A stretch of DNA of 64,000 nucleotides from Fragum whitleyi (taxonomy: Eukaryota; Mollusca; Bivalvia; Cardiida; Cardiidae): assembly GCA_948146395.1 (NCBI GenBank), contig OX411552.1:52874399-52938398 (forward strand), written 5' to 3'. How positions within the stretch are numbered: position 1 is the first letter of the stretch; every line of letters starts with the position of its first letter. A program made the translations under genes and the position numbers. Under the pieces are notes generated by a model. The model was not told the DNA's origin, searched no databases, and worked only from the letters and a program-made list of their open reading frames with translations. Shown one piece after another: positions 46,442 through 57,782 of the stretch.

Positions 46442-46724
46442 ATCAACGCAATGGCAAAGAAATATGTGCTAAAAATAGACCACGATTAAACCATGTCAAC
46501 TATATAAGCAGACGATTCCAACAGATGACAAATGAAGAAAGAACTCGAGACGAAGGAAAACGGAGAGGAAGGAGGAGTAAGGCATTGTTGTTGTTGTTCT
46601 TTTATGAAATATAAGAAGTTGTTTCCCCTTTTTCACAATGTATCCCCTCCGCAGGGGTAGACATTAATCACATTTAACAGTTTTAGAACAACAAATTCGA
46701 ACAGCACGAAGATAATTTCATTTC

Positions 46725-47300
46725 CCTTACTCAACCGAAAAGCTTGTAAAAACGCTGAAAATACTAATTGGTAATTACAAAAAACGAAAATTACATCATA
46801 TTATGTATAAGGCATCTTCCTTTTTGTCGCAAAAATAAGGAGATAAAAAAATGTAGATTGTAACTGAAAAGGCCGTTTCTGCGTTGTTTGTATTGAACAA
46901 AAAGCTCAGTGGATAACACGCCAAATGTAAGTGTCCAGCCTCGGTAAGCGTGGGTTTTGACCACGTGATAATTCATAACAGAATTTGATTGGTTGTCAGC
47001 CCTACAACGGGTAAATGACCGTTCGAGAAAAAAACAGAGCAGTAATATTGTAACTGCTACAAATTTATTATACAGTTAACCTATTGTTTCAACTCCTTTA
47101 CTCAAACGAAAATATTGTTATAAACACTGAAAATACTAACTGGTAATTACTTAAAGCGAAAATTACATCAAATTTTGTATTAGCCTCTCCTTTATTTGTC
47201 GCAAAAGTAAATAAGATAAAAAAAAGTTTGTAGATTGTTACTGAAAAGGCCGTTTCTTCGGTGTTTGAAAACATATAGTTTTCTCGAACACATTGCTCAG
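46725..47300. repeat. Direct repeat of about 200 bp, two copies about 370 bp apart
   Basis: 'ttactcaaccgaaaa' through 'gaaaaggccgtttctgcg' (46725-46890) recurs at 47097-47265 with 'aatactaa-tggtaattac', 'gcgaaaattacatca' and 'tgaaaaggccgtttctt'. The open frames on the minus strand here are side effects. Confidence 0.7.
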
Positions 47301-47556
47301 AAGATAAAGGTAAAAATGTAGTGTGTCCAACAGATTGGATGTCTGGAAAACGGTGTATATAAATTCGGGCTTCACAGCCCGATTTAATAATACCACTACC
47401 GGTATGCCGTGTAAATTGCACGCGGGGTGAATCATTTGCAAAATTTTTCACAAAGGTTTATATCCTTAAGCTATGGCATTTTTTTCATAAATACTTTTTC
47501 ATAAGTTCAAATATTGTTTTTGTTTTATTTCTCGATTTATGCTTTTTAAAAAAGGG

Positions 47557-47592
<36 letters not shown>

Positions 47593-47894
47593 CCCCCCCA
47601 ATCCTAGCGGTGTATTATTAACGACAATGAGTTATTTTGCACCGTCTTTCTGTTTATTTTTTTTCTTTTCGCAAATTTACTCTTTCCATGTTTAAATGGA
47701 CGAAAATTTGATTGACATTTATGCAATGATTATATTCTAAATCACCCAAAGCTTACCTGTCACAGTTAACAAAAGAGTTTGACTTGATTCGTTGAGATTA
47801 ATCATATTTGTAATTGGTTTTCGCGTCAGTGGTAAATAACTTGATTCTTTTGAATATTCAATAACTTAGTTGCTACAAGAGTTTTCATAATAAA
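47301..47894. other. Upstream region of TCF25 exon 1
   Basis: About 600 bp before the start codon. It has a (GT)n microsatellite at 47561-47590 followed by a short C run. No TATA box or transcription start could be placed with confidence. Confidence 0.4.
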
Positions 47895-48044
47895 ATGTCA
47901 AATAGAGCCCTTCGGAGATTACAAGGGGACGATTTATCACTTATAAATCCAGAAGATGTGGGTTCAAGTGGAGACGAAATTGCAGTTCAGCCTGCTGTCA
48001 GTAGAAAGAAGAAACAAGCAAACGTCGCAAACCTGTTTGAATTG
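47895..48044 (+). CDS. TCF25: TCF25 (NULP1/Rqc1 family) first coding exon
   Basis: ATG in context ATAAAATGTC opens 50 codons reading MSNRALRRLQGDD and ending NLFEL. The MS-x-RALRRL start followed, after an acidic stretch and basic RKKK, by a NLFEL segment is the N-terminus of TCF25. The donor is chosen at 48045 (GTGAAT), phase 0, because joining to the acceptor at 62102 gives NLFEL-LNNDE in frame; using the later GTTTGT would put a TGA in frame. In the family TCF25/Rqc1 is a subunit of the ribosome quality-control complex, working with Listerin/Ltn1 on stalled nascent chains; vertebrate TCF25 was first described as a nuclear protein. The open frame beyond 48044 is intron. Confidence 0.82.
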
Positions 48045-48894
48045 GTGAATAAGTTTGTTTTTTATATGAAAACCATAAATAATGAAAGAGGGAATTTAAC
48101 TTATTCAATTGCACTACTTGCATACAGCAATTTTGATTGTAATAAAGAGTGAAAATATTGTTAGGTCTTGATACTTTCAAATAAATCCATTTAAAAAATA
48201 ATCAAATTTAGCATAGGCTGATAATTTATGGTAATATATGAACAAAATAAAGATTAACCTTGTTCGGACGGTTCACTACCAAATAGTAGTGAAATGTCTT
48301 GGTAGGAAACGTTCAATAGTGAAACGTCTAAATTGTGAAACGACTGCCACCCCCCTAATAAGGGCCCCAATATAATAAAGACAATAAAGGGTGATAATTA
48401 TATAGAAACAATATGCTCTGTGTTATTTTTTGGGAAAGTTGTGTCGTCTAAGAAGAACACTGTGAAAAATGTTATTTATTTATTTAAATTACCAATATCT
48501 CGAACTCTTTACCAAAAAAAATCAAGAAAATAACAATCAAAAGATCATTTAAATCAGTCTCTAGTAATATCATTTTTACGAGGCCATTCGAACCTTTTTT
48601 TTCTTCTTTTTCAAACTTTGGCTTTGTATAGTTATTATTTTGTAAAGTCATTTCTGTAATGGACTGGTCTAGCTATTGTAATTTGATATGTATGTTGCAT
48701 GCGTCACATGTATAAAATGTATATACTCTATAACCCATTATCCAGTTCTTGATTAAATTTCATATCGTACACGTCTGTTGTTTTTCATTGTTTTATTCTG
48801 TGCCTTCACACGAGTGATTGACATTTGAAGACAAACAAGAAAACATAACATGGTGTCAGAGATTTGGATTTAATATAACCCGCGAACCTACAGC

Positions 48895-49673
48895 ATGGAT
48901 ATAACTGGAATCACAAACCCACATATGGACTGGCTCGACTCAAACTTGCCTGAACAGTGGAAAAAATTTCATAGACATGCGGAGTTGATGTTTGCTGGAC
49001 CTCTTAAACGAAAGAGTGAAGCGGAAAAAGTTGCATATATACTTTTGTGGGTTGGAGACAAAGGTCGAGATATTCAGTCCACTTGGACAGATATCAAGGA
49101 CGATGATGTGAATAAACTGGACACATACTATTCGAGATTTAAAGCGCATGTGCAGCCGAAACTCAATCCAATTTTCGCATGTTACAAGTTTTTCAATCTG
49201 AGCCAAGGAAACGATGAAACAGTTGATCAATACATCACGAATTCACGTTTAAGTGCCAAGAACTGTTCTTTCACTGACACGGATGAAATGATTCGAGATT
49301 GTTTAGTGTTTGGCACGAACTCCGAACAACTAAGGGAACGCTTAATCAACGAAGGGGGCGATCTTACTATGGTTTAGGCGATCCAGATTGCTCAAACATT
49401 CGAGTATTCTCGTAAACAGTTGGACTCTATGGTCAAGAAGGAAATACACCACGTACGCAGACGAACGGACGGACGCTCACAAATCCAAACAATCGCCAGG
49501 GTAGACGACAAAGGAACAATCGAAATAAAAAGGATCGATCTGCCTGTGGAAATTGTGGCCAAAACCATACAAAAACTGACATTTTTCCTGCAAAGGGTCA
49601 AATTTGTTACTTCTGTGGAAAGTATAATCACTTTGAAAAACTGTGCCGTAAAAGAAGCAAGTGCATAGTGTAA
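48895..49673 (+). pseudogene. gag of the LTR element, broken
   Basis: The frame opens MDITGITNPHMDWL and contains GPLKRKSEAEKVAYILLWVG, a capsid-type segment common to mollusc gypsy/Mag-like elements. It is stopped by TAG at 49375-49377 after GGDLTMV, continues in the same frame (AIQIAQTFEYSRKQLDSM), then shifts by one base between about 49440 and 49540. In the new frame two nucleocapsid zinc knuckles appear: C-G-N-C-G-x-x-H (first, its last Cys replaced) and CYFCGKYNHFEKLC (complete). The product would form the particle and bind element RNA. Confidence 0.85.
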
Positions 49674-49681
49674 ACTAAGGG

Positions 49682-51768
49682 ATATTAGGAGTCAATGAAG
49701 TGCCTTTCTTTGGGCATCTCATTACTTCAAATGGACTAAAACCCGATCCATCCAAGGTTAAGGCTATTCAAAATTTGCAAATTCCGCAAAACCGACAAGA
49801 ACTCGAAACTGTTCTTGGCATGGTTAATTACTTGCAAAAGTTTTCACCAAATTTAGCGGAAGTAACTGCTCCCATGCGAGCACTCCTGAAAAAAGACATC
49901 GAATTTGTTTGGGACGACGCCCAAACAAAAGCCTATGAGAGCATGAAAACAACCGTGACTCAAAGCCCAGTTCTAGCTTATTTCGATGACAAAAAGCCTG
50001 TAACGCTTGAATGTGATGCTTCGAAACAAGGATGTGGCGCGACAATTTACCAGGATGGTAGACCTGTAGCTTACGCGTCAAAGACCTTGACACCGACAGA
50101 GCAGGGCTATGCAAACATTGAACGCGAAATGTTAGCTATTCTATTTGCATGTAAGCGATTTCATCAATATGTCTATGGAAGGCGTGTCACTGTACGATCA
50201 GATCACAAACCGCTCCAGCAATAATGAAAAAGCCGTTATCTGCAGCACCGCCACGCTTGCAAAAGAAGGTGTTGCAATTGCAAAAGTATGACCTTGACGT
50301 TGTATATGTTAAAGGAAAGGACATACCCATTTCTGACCTACTTTCAAGACAACCGTCAACCGAGACTGATCCATTCAGTATAGAGGGTCTCGATTTGCAT
50401 GTGCATACTATTCATAAATCATTATATGTCACAGACAGACGTCTTGACATTATCAGAAATGCATACAAAGACGACAGTCAAATGCAATGCCTGATATATA
50501 CTTTATCAGAGGGATGGCCTATTTATAGATCAGACTGTCCGAAAAACATCCTTGAATACTGGAACCACAGGGTTGAAATTTCATTTGCAGACGACCTTAT
50601 TTTCAGAGGTCAAACAATTGTTATTCCAAAGTCGCTTCGACAGGAAATGATTCAATCAGTGCATTCAACTCACATGGGTGTACAAAAAACAGTGCAAAGG
50701 GCTAAAGATGCAATATTTTGGCCGGGAATGACGAAAGAGCTGACCGAACATGTACTTCAATGCAGCCTATGTCAAAAATACCGACAGTCAAACGCTAAGG
50801 AACCGTTAGCTCAACATGACATACCAGGACGCCCATGGCAACACGTGTCGACTGACATTTACACGCTCGACAACAAAGACTATTTATTGACTGTAGACGC
50901 TTATAGTAATTACTTTTTAATTGACTATTTACCCGATCTTAAAAGTAGTACAGTCATCAGAAAATTAAAAGTACATTTCTCAACATTCGGTGTTCCCGAA
51001 ACGTTGAAGAGTGACAATGCTGATCAATTTCCATCGGAGTTAATGAAAGATTTTTCACGAGAATGGAATTTTGTTCAAACATTCTCAAGTCCTTTAAATC
51101 CACAATCGAACGGTCTTGCCGAAAACGCCGTTAAGATTGCAAAAAAGCTATTGATCAAAGCTAAAGAATCTGGTCAAGACCCATACATTTCTCTTATGGA
51201 ATATCGTAACACACACCTAAGCTGTGGTTACTCCCCATCTCAGTTACTGATAGGTAGAAGGACAAAATTTTTACTACCTGTTACTGATAAAAATCTGCAA
51301 CCTTCTAAAATTGATCAAAATAAAGTGCAACAATTCAAACAAAGTAAAAAAGTGAAGCAAAAGGAGTATTAGGACAAAACGTCAAAACATCTTCCTCCTC
51401 TCCAAAAGAATGATAAGGTATATATGCAAGTAGGTAAAACTTGGAAACCAGGGAAAATCACGGATGTTTATAATAATAGATCATACATCGTTGAGGAAAA
51501 GGATGGTGCGAAATATAGACGCAATAGGCGATTACTCAACCTAGCCCGGGAAACTGTCCCAGCTAAAATCAACACCTCCCAGACCGCATGTCAATCCCAA
51601 AACAATATCAAAGTTCAAATTCCCCACCTGCATCCCCATATTTCAAATCAAAATTCCAAAACTGATAAATGTAAACAATCCCATTCACAAATTAACCCCT
51701 ATCAGACAAGGGCAGGCAGAGTCGTGAAACGTAATCAATTCAACATGGGAACTGACTGGCAATGAGTT
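49682..51768 (+). pseudogene. pol of the LTR element: RT end, RNase H, integrase; RT core missing
   Basis: Begins at the RT thumb (EVPFFGHLITSNGLKPDPSK); the fingers, palm and YxDD box and the protease expected before it are absent. RNase H follows: VTLECDASKQGCGA, the E of NIEREMLAI and VRSDHKPL. A frameshift at about 50222 splits it from the integrase frame: HHCC region (H-x3-H ... CSLC), then catalytic D of STDIY, D of KSDN, and E of NGLAENAVK, so the D,D,E set is intact. A TAG at 51370-51372 interrupts before the C-terminal GPY-like region (KTWKPGKITDV). Non-autonomous. Confidence 0.88.
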
Positions 51769-52415
51769 GACAAGCTAGTAATTACATTACTTCAAGCTTA
51801 ATTGTTTTTCAGGTTTTTGTTGATATGTTTTATATACAAAGAATTATGATTTTGCTATCATGTATTGATATTGTTGTTTAACAAAAAGGAGATCTCTTTT
51901 CTTTTCTGTCAAAACAAGGGGGATGTAATGGACTGGTCTAGCTATTGTTATTTGATATGTATGTTGCATGCGTCGTCACATGTATAAAATGTATATACTC
52001 TATAACCCATTATCCAGTTCTTGATTAAATTTCATATCCTACACGTCTGTTGTTTTACATCGTTTTATTCTGTGCCTTTCACACGAGTGATTGACATTTG
52101 AAGACAAACAAGAAAACATAACAATTTCAATACATTATATCTTCTGTTTGAAGTGTTAATGTATGACTAGTAACAATAGAAGTGATGAGATTGTAACATA
52201 CAGTCGTGACATGTAATGATTAACTTTTGAATATATTGTGCGAGTTATCAATCTGAATTATAGCTTTTCTACTTTGCAATACACTGATTATAAATGTTCT
52301 CTACTTGTATTGCTTTGTGCTTGAAACACTATAGATGTTTATAGCTTATTAAAAGTACGAGTATTAGATTTTAAATAGTAAAGAAGCTTGCGAAAGTAGA
52401 CTTTATACACACATA

Positions 52416-54300
52416 CACTGCAACTCCATTAAAACGCTGTGGTTGGGGTCCAAGAAATGAAACAGCGGAAGAAGTGGATGTATCTGCTATAACGTACCCC
52501 CCACACCCCCACTTCCCGGCCGCCGCCGATTTCCCCCCTCCTGCATTGAACAATAACGTACCGCGGAAACGTAACAGACACAGGGTCAATATTGATAACG
52601 ATATCATGTATCTAAGTATACATGTACATATTTAGGCCATCGTATTTTATATTTTTAAAACTTGGCAATGAATTGAAGAACAAAGGCGGTTTATTTCTTT
52701 GGTATTTTTTTATTTTAAGATCGTTTTGTTGTCCCTAAGCTAAACAAAACTATCTTTGATAAAATAATCTAGTTTTTAGGGTTAAACGATCGCAGGCTCC
52801 TCTTAGTTCTCTGAATCCCGATTTCTCGGGCCTACCCACCCGGCAGTAGAGAAACACCGATAACCACGATCTCAAAAGGGTAAAGTTAGTAAAATCCATA
52901 AAGTTTCATAAGATCAACGAATTTCATATTTTAAATATTGTCTTCTGGAAAATAGGAGAAAATAATCATTTACGCAATCAAAATAAACAATACCCTTTGT
53001 CCAATCGAAACTATACCAAAGTAATCAAATCTCTCGGAGTTCAGGACTGCATTCTTCGATGAGCGAGAAAAAATGCCGTAAATTCAATTAAATGAATCTG
53101 TAGCTACAACATTTGGATCGCCGGTTTGCGGAGATAAGCTAATCCATTTAATACATCATTTTCACAAGGTCAAGGGATATCAAAAGCTTCATCTCGAAAA
53201 TCGTATAAGTAAAATGTTCGTAACCCTTGGTTTGACAAGATGTTAATTCACGGCTTTGATTATCAGATAGTAGATTGTCAGGAGAGAAAGTCCAGACGAA
53301 AGCGAAGCGACGCAGTCACCATCAGATTTGCGCCATTTTTGTTTCTTTGTTTGAAGCTCTCAAGCGGGAAATGTAGGTTTATATATAGCTTCCTGCTTTA
53401 AAATAAATGAAGTTGTCTTTTTAGTGAGAGATAGGAAGTAACGATAATAATTCATTTGGGCTTTGAATTTTCAAATCCTGTAAAACATGACCATAATATG
53501 AATAAGTTTAATAAAAAAGAAACAAAATTTTATCATATATTGACAAAAAACGTAATATTTATAAGAAGATTCAACGGGGTTGGCAAAGGGAGGTAATAAA
53601 CCAATAAATTGGGTAAGGGGCCAATCGCTTTTTGAAATGTTTGTCAACAGCGGCAAAGATTTGTGAATATAAAACGAGATTAGCTTATTTTGCGAAAGCA
53701 CGGCTTCTGATGAAATTTATTAACTTGGATTTAATCGCATGCGAGCTAGACTTTTCGGTGTCCAATTGCGTCCCTACCGTCGACAAAGCGCAGTTAGTAG
53801 TGCGCTTGGCTGTCAATATTGGGAATCTGTGTTTCTCTGATGGAGGCACTCATTCTTTCTGACTGTAAGTCACTCACTCATGGGTTACTAATCGTGGACC
53901 TATGTGAGAGAGCAGTTTGGGGTTAGGAAAGGATGTGATAGTTTTACTCGTGATCGGATTCGGTACTCCATCGGTAGTGATATAACTATAGGCCTATGTC
54001 TGTCAGCAATCAAACTAGCCATTTCTCTCTGACCTGAAGCATTTATCGTCACCACTGCTCCGCGGGAGGTGTGAAAAACAATTGTATTGATTTACCTGGC
54101 TTTGCTCAGTATCGATTTTTATCTCGGTGTTTTCACCCTTCGTTATAAAATCGCGATGAAAACAGCGTTAACGGCAGATCGGGTAACATCGCCGCAGCAT
54201 CCCAAAATGGTCATCCCCCCCAAATTTCGGGAGCCAAGCGGACCCTGAGTTACAATGGATTTAGCACTCTAACAGATTTCGTTATAATGGAGTTGCAGTG
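52416..54300. mobile_element. Pogo/Tigger-like TIR element, non-autonomous, with SINE inside
   Basis: Ends CACTGCAACTCCATTAAAAC and its complement CGTTATAATGGAGTTGCAGTG, flanked by TA on both sides (52414-52415, 54301-54302), as in Tc1/mariner-pogo elements. Subterminal 'ggttggggtccaagaaatga' and 'cgggagccaagcgga' match the second copy at 57002-57782. No transposase found. A SINE lies at about 53776-53996. Confidence 0.82.
53776..53996 (+). repeat. tRNA-Asp-like-headed SINE within the pogo-like element
   Basis: Head 'accgtcgacaaagcgcagtt', 'ggctgtcaat'; body 'tcattctttctgactgtaag', 'atcgtggacctatgtgagag', 'aggaaaggatgtgatag', 'tcggtactccatcggtagtg'. Closely parallels 31466-31738 but lacks the final tail. 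The second pogo-like copy has no SINE at this point. Confidence 0.75.
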
Positions 54301-55029
54301 TACTTTGGCCAAACAATTAAAAAGTGCAAAAAAATTAGACTGTACCAAATTAAAAGGGAGTCATACCTGATGATTAAATGATGCGGTATGGTTAGAAAAT
54401 ATCATGGGCCAAGGACAATTAGGTATACAAAAAGTTTACCTTTTTTCATAATGTTCATAAAGAACACAAGCATTTCACGTAAAACCCAGAGACTTCTTTT
54501 AATTTTTTAACAGTGGTCTTTTTGCACCCCTTTAAATAAAAACAAATTCGGTCTCTCAAACAATTGTGACTTTCTTAAAGTCCGTACATTAAATATCACT
54601 GTATGGAAACTCTTATATCTGTACGCGACGTTGCAACAGTATTTTGAAAATGGCAGACATCAGTTTGATTGCAACTTGTATGTATCAAGCCTTCAAACAA
54701 TTATCCACTGTAAGTTATAGTTATATGTCGCTGTTTGTGTGTAGTATTGCTTCGATTATTGTGGTTTCGTTATTTTTAAAAAAACGGGGCCTGTCTTTGT
54801 ACAATAATCAAAAGGTACGGATTATTGAAGTGGTCTCATTTTGCATCGCATTAGACAACACATCGGAGACTCAGTGCAAAACGGTTGTAACTACTTGTAA
54901 AGATATAGACAGAAACAAAACTTTCGTGCTGATTCAGGCACTGATCCGAAGCTACACAATTTGAAATTATTACCCAATCTTATCTGTTTTATTAACTATT
55001 ATGAACTGTTTCATAGTATATTAACTGGG

Positions 55030-55290
55030 CTCACTTTGCCCCCAGAAGACATTAGTTGTCATGGGGGATAGTGCAAGGCAGGATACACAACGAAACTACT
55101 GCTGAGTTCCGCCATGGTTCTTTAATATGCTTTGTGTAAATCACCATCTTTAAGAATGGGGCCTCAGTTAAACGTCTCATCCGAAAGTTATGTTATCGTA
55201 CCAGCCCTGGAATTGGACCCACGCAGTCGAACTTCTATGCTTTTGAAGTCCGGTGCCTTACCAACTGAGCTAATTAGGCTGGTCGTTTGG
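55030..55290 (-). repeat. tRNA-derived SINE-like repeat
   Basis: On the minus strand the start 'ccagcctaattagctcagtt' can pair with 'gggctgg' as a 7-bp acceptor-like stem, and 'gggtccaattcc' fits a B box. The body contains 'cgtctcatccgaaag' on the plus strand. The anticodon arm is not tRNA-like, so a SINE head is preferred over a tRNA gene. Confidence 0.55.
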
Positions 55291-56267
55291 TATTTCTAGT
55301 TGGTATTTAAAGCATTCATATAATAAGTCAATTTGGTAATTGCATTTACTGCAAGAATGCTTAAATCATATTGATGATACAATAGTATGAAACAAAAGGT
55401 TTGTATGCCGAAAACGAGTTGAATTAAAGGCATGTTTTCAATGATTTACAGATTTTTTATTACCATTTATCTTTAATTGTGCAATAAATTAAATCAACAA
55501 ACACTTTTACATTGAGACATTTTGAAATTTGAAAGAAGGGGTCCCTAGGACTTGCATATTTTGAAAAAATGATTCCCAATCTGAACCCAGCTGCACATTG
55601 GCAAAGCCTGTAGGAATATTGCACATTGAGATAATAAATTCAAACTTGATTTAATCTTTGGGTCATTTCATTTTGAATTTCATATCACAGGTGTTCAGAT
55701 AACTTGTTTGTCTGGTATGTTGGTCATTTCACACTCCAATATGAAAGATATATTGACAACAAATATTGCTAAAAAATGCATCCAAGGGACTGACATATTT
55801 GAAAAATATGAGTCCTTTGTGAAATATGTGCATCCTTGATGCGGGATGCACAACAAAATGAATCACTGCTTTAAGAGATTATATATTAGCATTGGCCTTT
55901 ATTTGCGTTATTAATTAATCATCAATCACTTGGAAAAGCTGAGTTAAACCATACAATGCATAGCAAATGTAAAAAAGAAGACATTAACACGCTAATATCT
56001 TTTGTGTTCTTAGATTTATTTCTTGTGCATAACAGTAACAAACGAATTCATTACAATAGAGAGTCCATTTTTTTTTCAAATAATTTTAGGATATATTTCT
56101 TTTTTACAACATACATATAGCACATGAAATAACAAAATTAAACATACGTTTTTTATGCGGGGACTCTAAAATATGTATATATTTGACCAAGATTATTAAT
56201 AGTTCGTAAGTTCAAAATATATCAGTAAATACATGTATAAAACAAACAAAAAAATCAAAATAAAATG

Positions 56268-56440
56268 GGACCAGTTTGACTTTTTCTTGGGGCCAGTTTG
56301 ACCGATTTGGGGCCGGTTTGACCGTTTTTTTTAGTTGAGGGGCCGCATTGTCTTTTTTTTGGTTCTGGTTTGACTGTTTTGGGGCCGGTTTGACCAGGGG
56401 CCAGTTTGACAAGGGGCCGGTTTGACTGGTTCCCCTTTAG
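56268..56440. repeat. 'ggggccggtttgacc' short tandem repeat
   Basis: Seven to eight imperfect copies of 'ggggccagtttgac' / 'ggggccggtttgacc' separated by T-rich spacers. The minus-strand open frame reading 'VKPAPN' repeats is caused by this. Confidence 0.85.
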
Positions 56441-56458
56441 ATAATTTCAAAAGGCATC

Positions 56459-56698
56459 AGGGCGCAAGGAGGTTATAAAACTTTTCCCACTCTCAATTCA
56501 AAGTTTTCTCAAATTTCACTTTGAGATTAAAGCTGTAATTCTCTTTAAATACTCATTTTTAATGTATTTACATATTAATTAGTTGTTATAAATAAAAACT
56601 TTTTAATAATATATTTTATTTTTCTACATTTATTCAAACTTAGAATTTGAGAAAATTCTCAGTTGAGCCTGCAAAAAGTTTTATAACCTTGGGCCCTG
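56459..56698. repeat. MITE-like element with inverted ends
   Basis: 'cagggcgcaaggaggttata' and 'aaacttttcc' at the left face 'aaaaagttttataaccttgg' and 'gccctg' at the right; the inverted similarity extends through 'aaagttttctcaaatttc' against 'gagaaaattctc'. No coding content. Confidence 0.75.
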
Positions 56699-57001
56699 TA
56701 CTGTAACTTTACTGGTAAAAATAATTTTGAGAATCAGTACCTGATGTTGGGATAATTACACAGATATTTAGAACAAATTGAAGAAATGTGAATTTTTGTT
56801 TCTCTCTTTATTATTACCCATATTATTATCCATAAAACATGTACCTGAACTCCTTTAACTACAATTTAATTGGGCAATCATCTTGAAGCTATCATGGCCC
56901 CTCTCTTGAATGTCTTCGTTAACATCTCAATATTAAAACTTATCAATTAGGTTAGAAAAGCTAGTAAATAGCTAGGGAGTGCTGTAACATGTTGCATGGT
57001 A

Positions 57002-57782
57002 AACTGCAAATCCATTATAACGCTGTGGGTGGGGTCAAAGAAATGAAACAGTGGAAAAAGTGGATTTTTTTGCTATAACGCTGTACCCTCCCATTTCCAA
57101 TATGGGGTATTTCGTCCAAGGAAGATAATAAACTGGGTAGGGGGCCGGTCTCTATTCTAAACATTTGTCAACTGCAGTAAATGTTCCAGATTTGAGACAA
57201 ATATAAAAAATAGTCTTGGCTCATTTTGTGAACACACGGCTTCTTGGGAAGTTTATTATCGAGGATTTGACATGTGCAAAGTAGACTTTACGCTGTTTGT
57301 TTATTTCAGTTTCTATGGCGTCACTACCGTAGCATATACCCTTATTGTCAAGTGTTCGCTATTCAATCATGTTCCTCTGTAAACTTAGATAGGGAGAACT
57401 CCATGTGTTTGACGTATGTTTGAGACTTCTCACTCAATGTCGAACAGTTTGACAAAAAATTTAACCAATAAGATCTAATAAGCTATGCTTGTCAGCAAAT
57501 CAAACTAGCTAATTTCTCTGACACTCCATGTAATAATCGCCACCACTGCTGGGAGGTGTGAAAAACTTTTGTATTGATTTACCTGGCTTTGTGCAGTATC
57601 AAATTATCTAATTTCCATTTTTCAATCCAAAATCGCGACCAAAACAGCATTTACTGCGGATTGGGTAATATCGCCGCAGCATCCCAAAATGGTCGACCCC
57701 ACCATATTTCGGGAGCCAAGCGGATCCCGCATTATAATGGATTCAGCGGTCGAACGGATTTCGTTATAATGAAATTGCAGTG
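57002..57782. mobile_element. Pogo/Tigger-like TIR element, second copy
   Basis: Ends AACTGCAAATCCATTATAAC and CGTTATAATGAAATTGCAGTG; left flank TA, right flank TC (probably a mutated TA). The interior is homologous to 53580-53770 and 54000-54300 of the first copy but lacks its SINE and about 1 kb of other sequence. Confidence 0.8.

Larger units (their letters stand above)
48655..52123 (+). mobile_element. Gypsy-type LTR retrotransposon, internally deleted
   Basis: LTRs at 48655-48850 (196 bp) and 51924-52123 (200 bp), both starting TGTAATGGACTGG and ending AAAACATAACA, with about four substitutions and two small indels between them. ATTTC at 48650-48654 and 52124-52128 is a 5-bp target duplication. 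TGGTGTCAGAGATTTGG after the left LTR fits a primer-binding site, and AAAACAAGGGGGA before the right LTR a polypurine tract. Contents: gag, then the end of RT, RNase H, integrase. Protease and the catalytic RT core are absent. Inserted sense in TCF25 intron 1. Confidence 0.93.

Noticed and set aside
47098..47451. 117-codon minus-strand frame
   Set aside because: Covers one copy of a direct repeat, no domain, hydrophobic low-complexity sequence.
54644..54964. 106-codon frame with a hydrophobic segment
   Set aside because: No recognised family, lies in the TCF25 intron, no splice or regulatory support; could be re-examined with RNA-seq.
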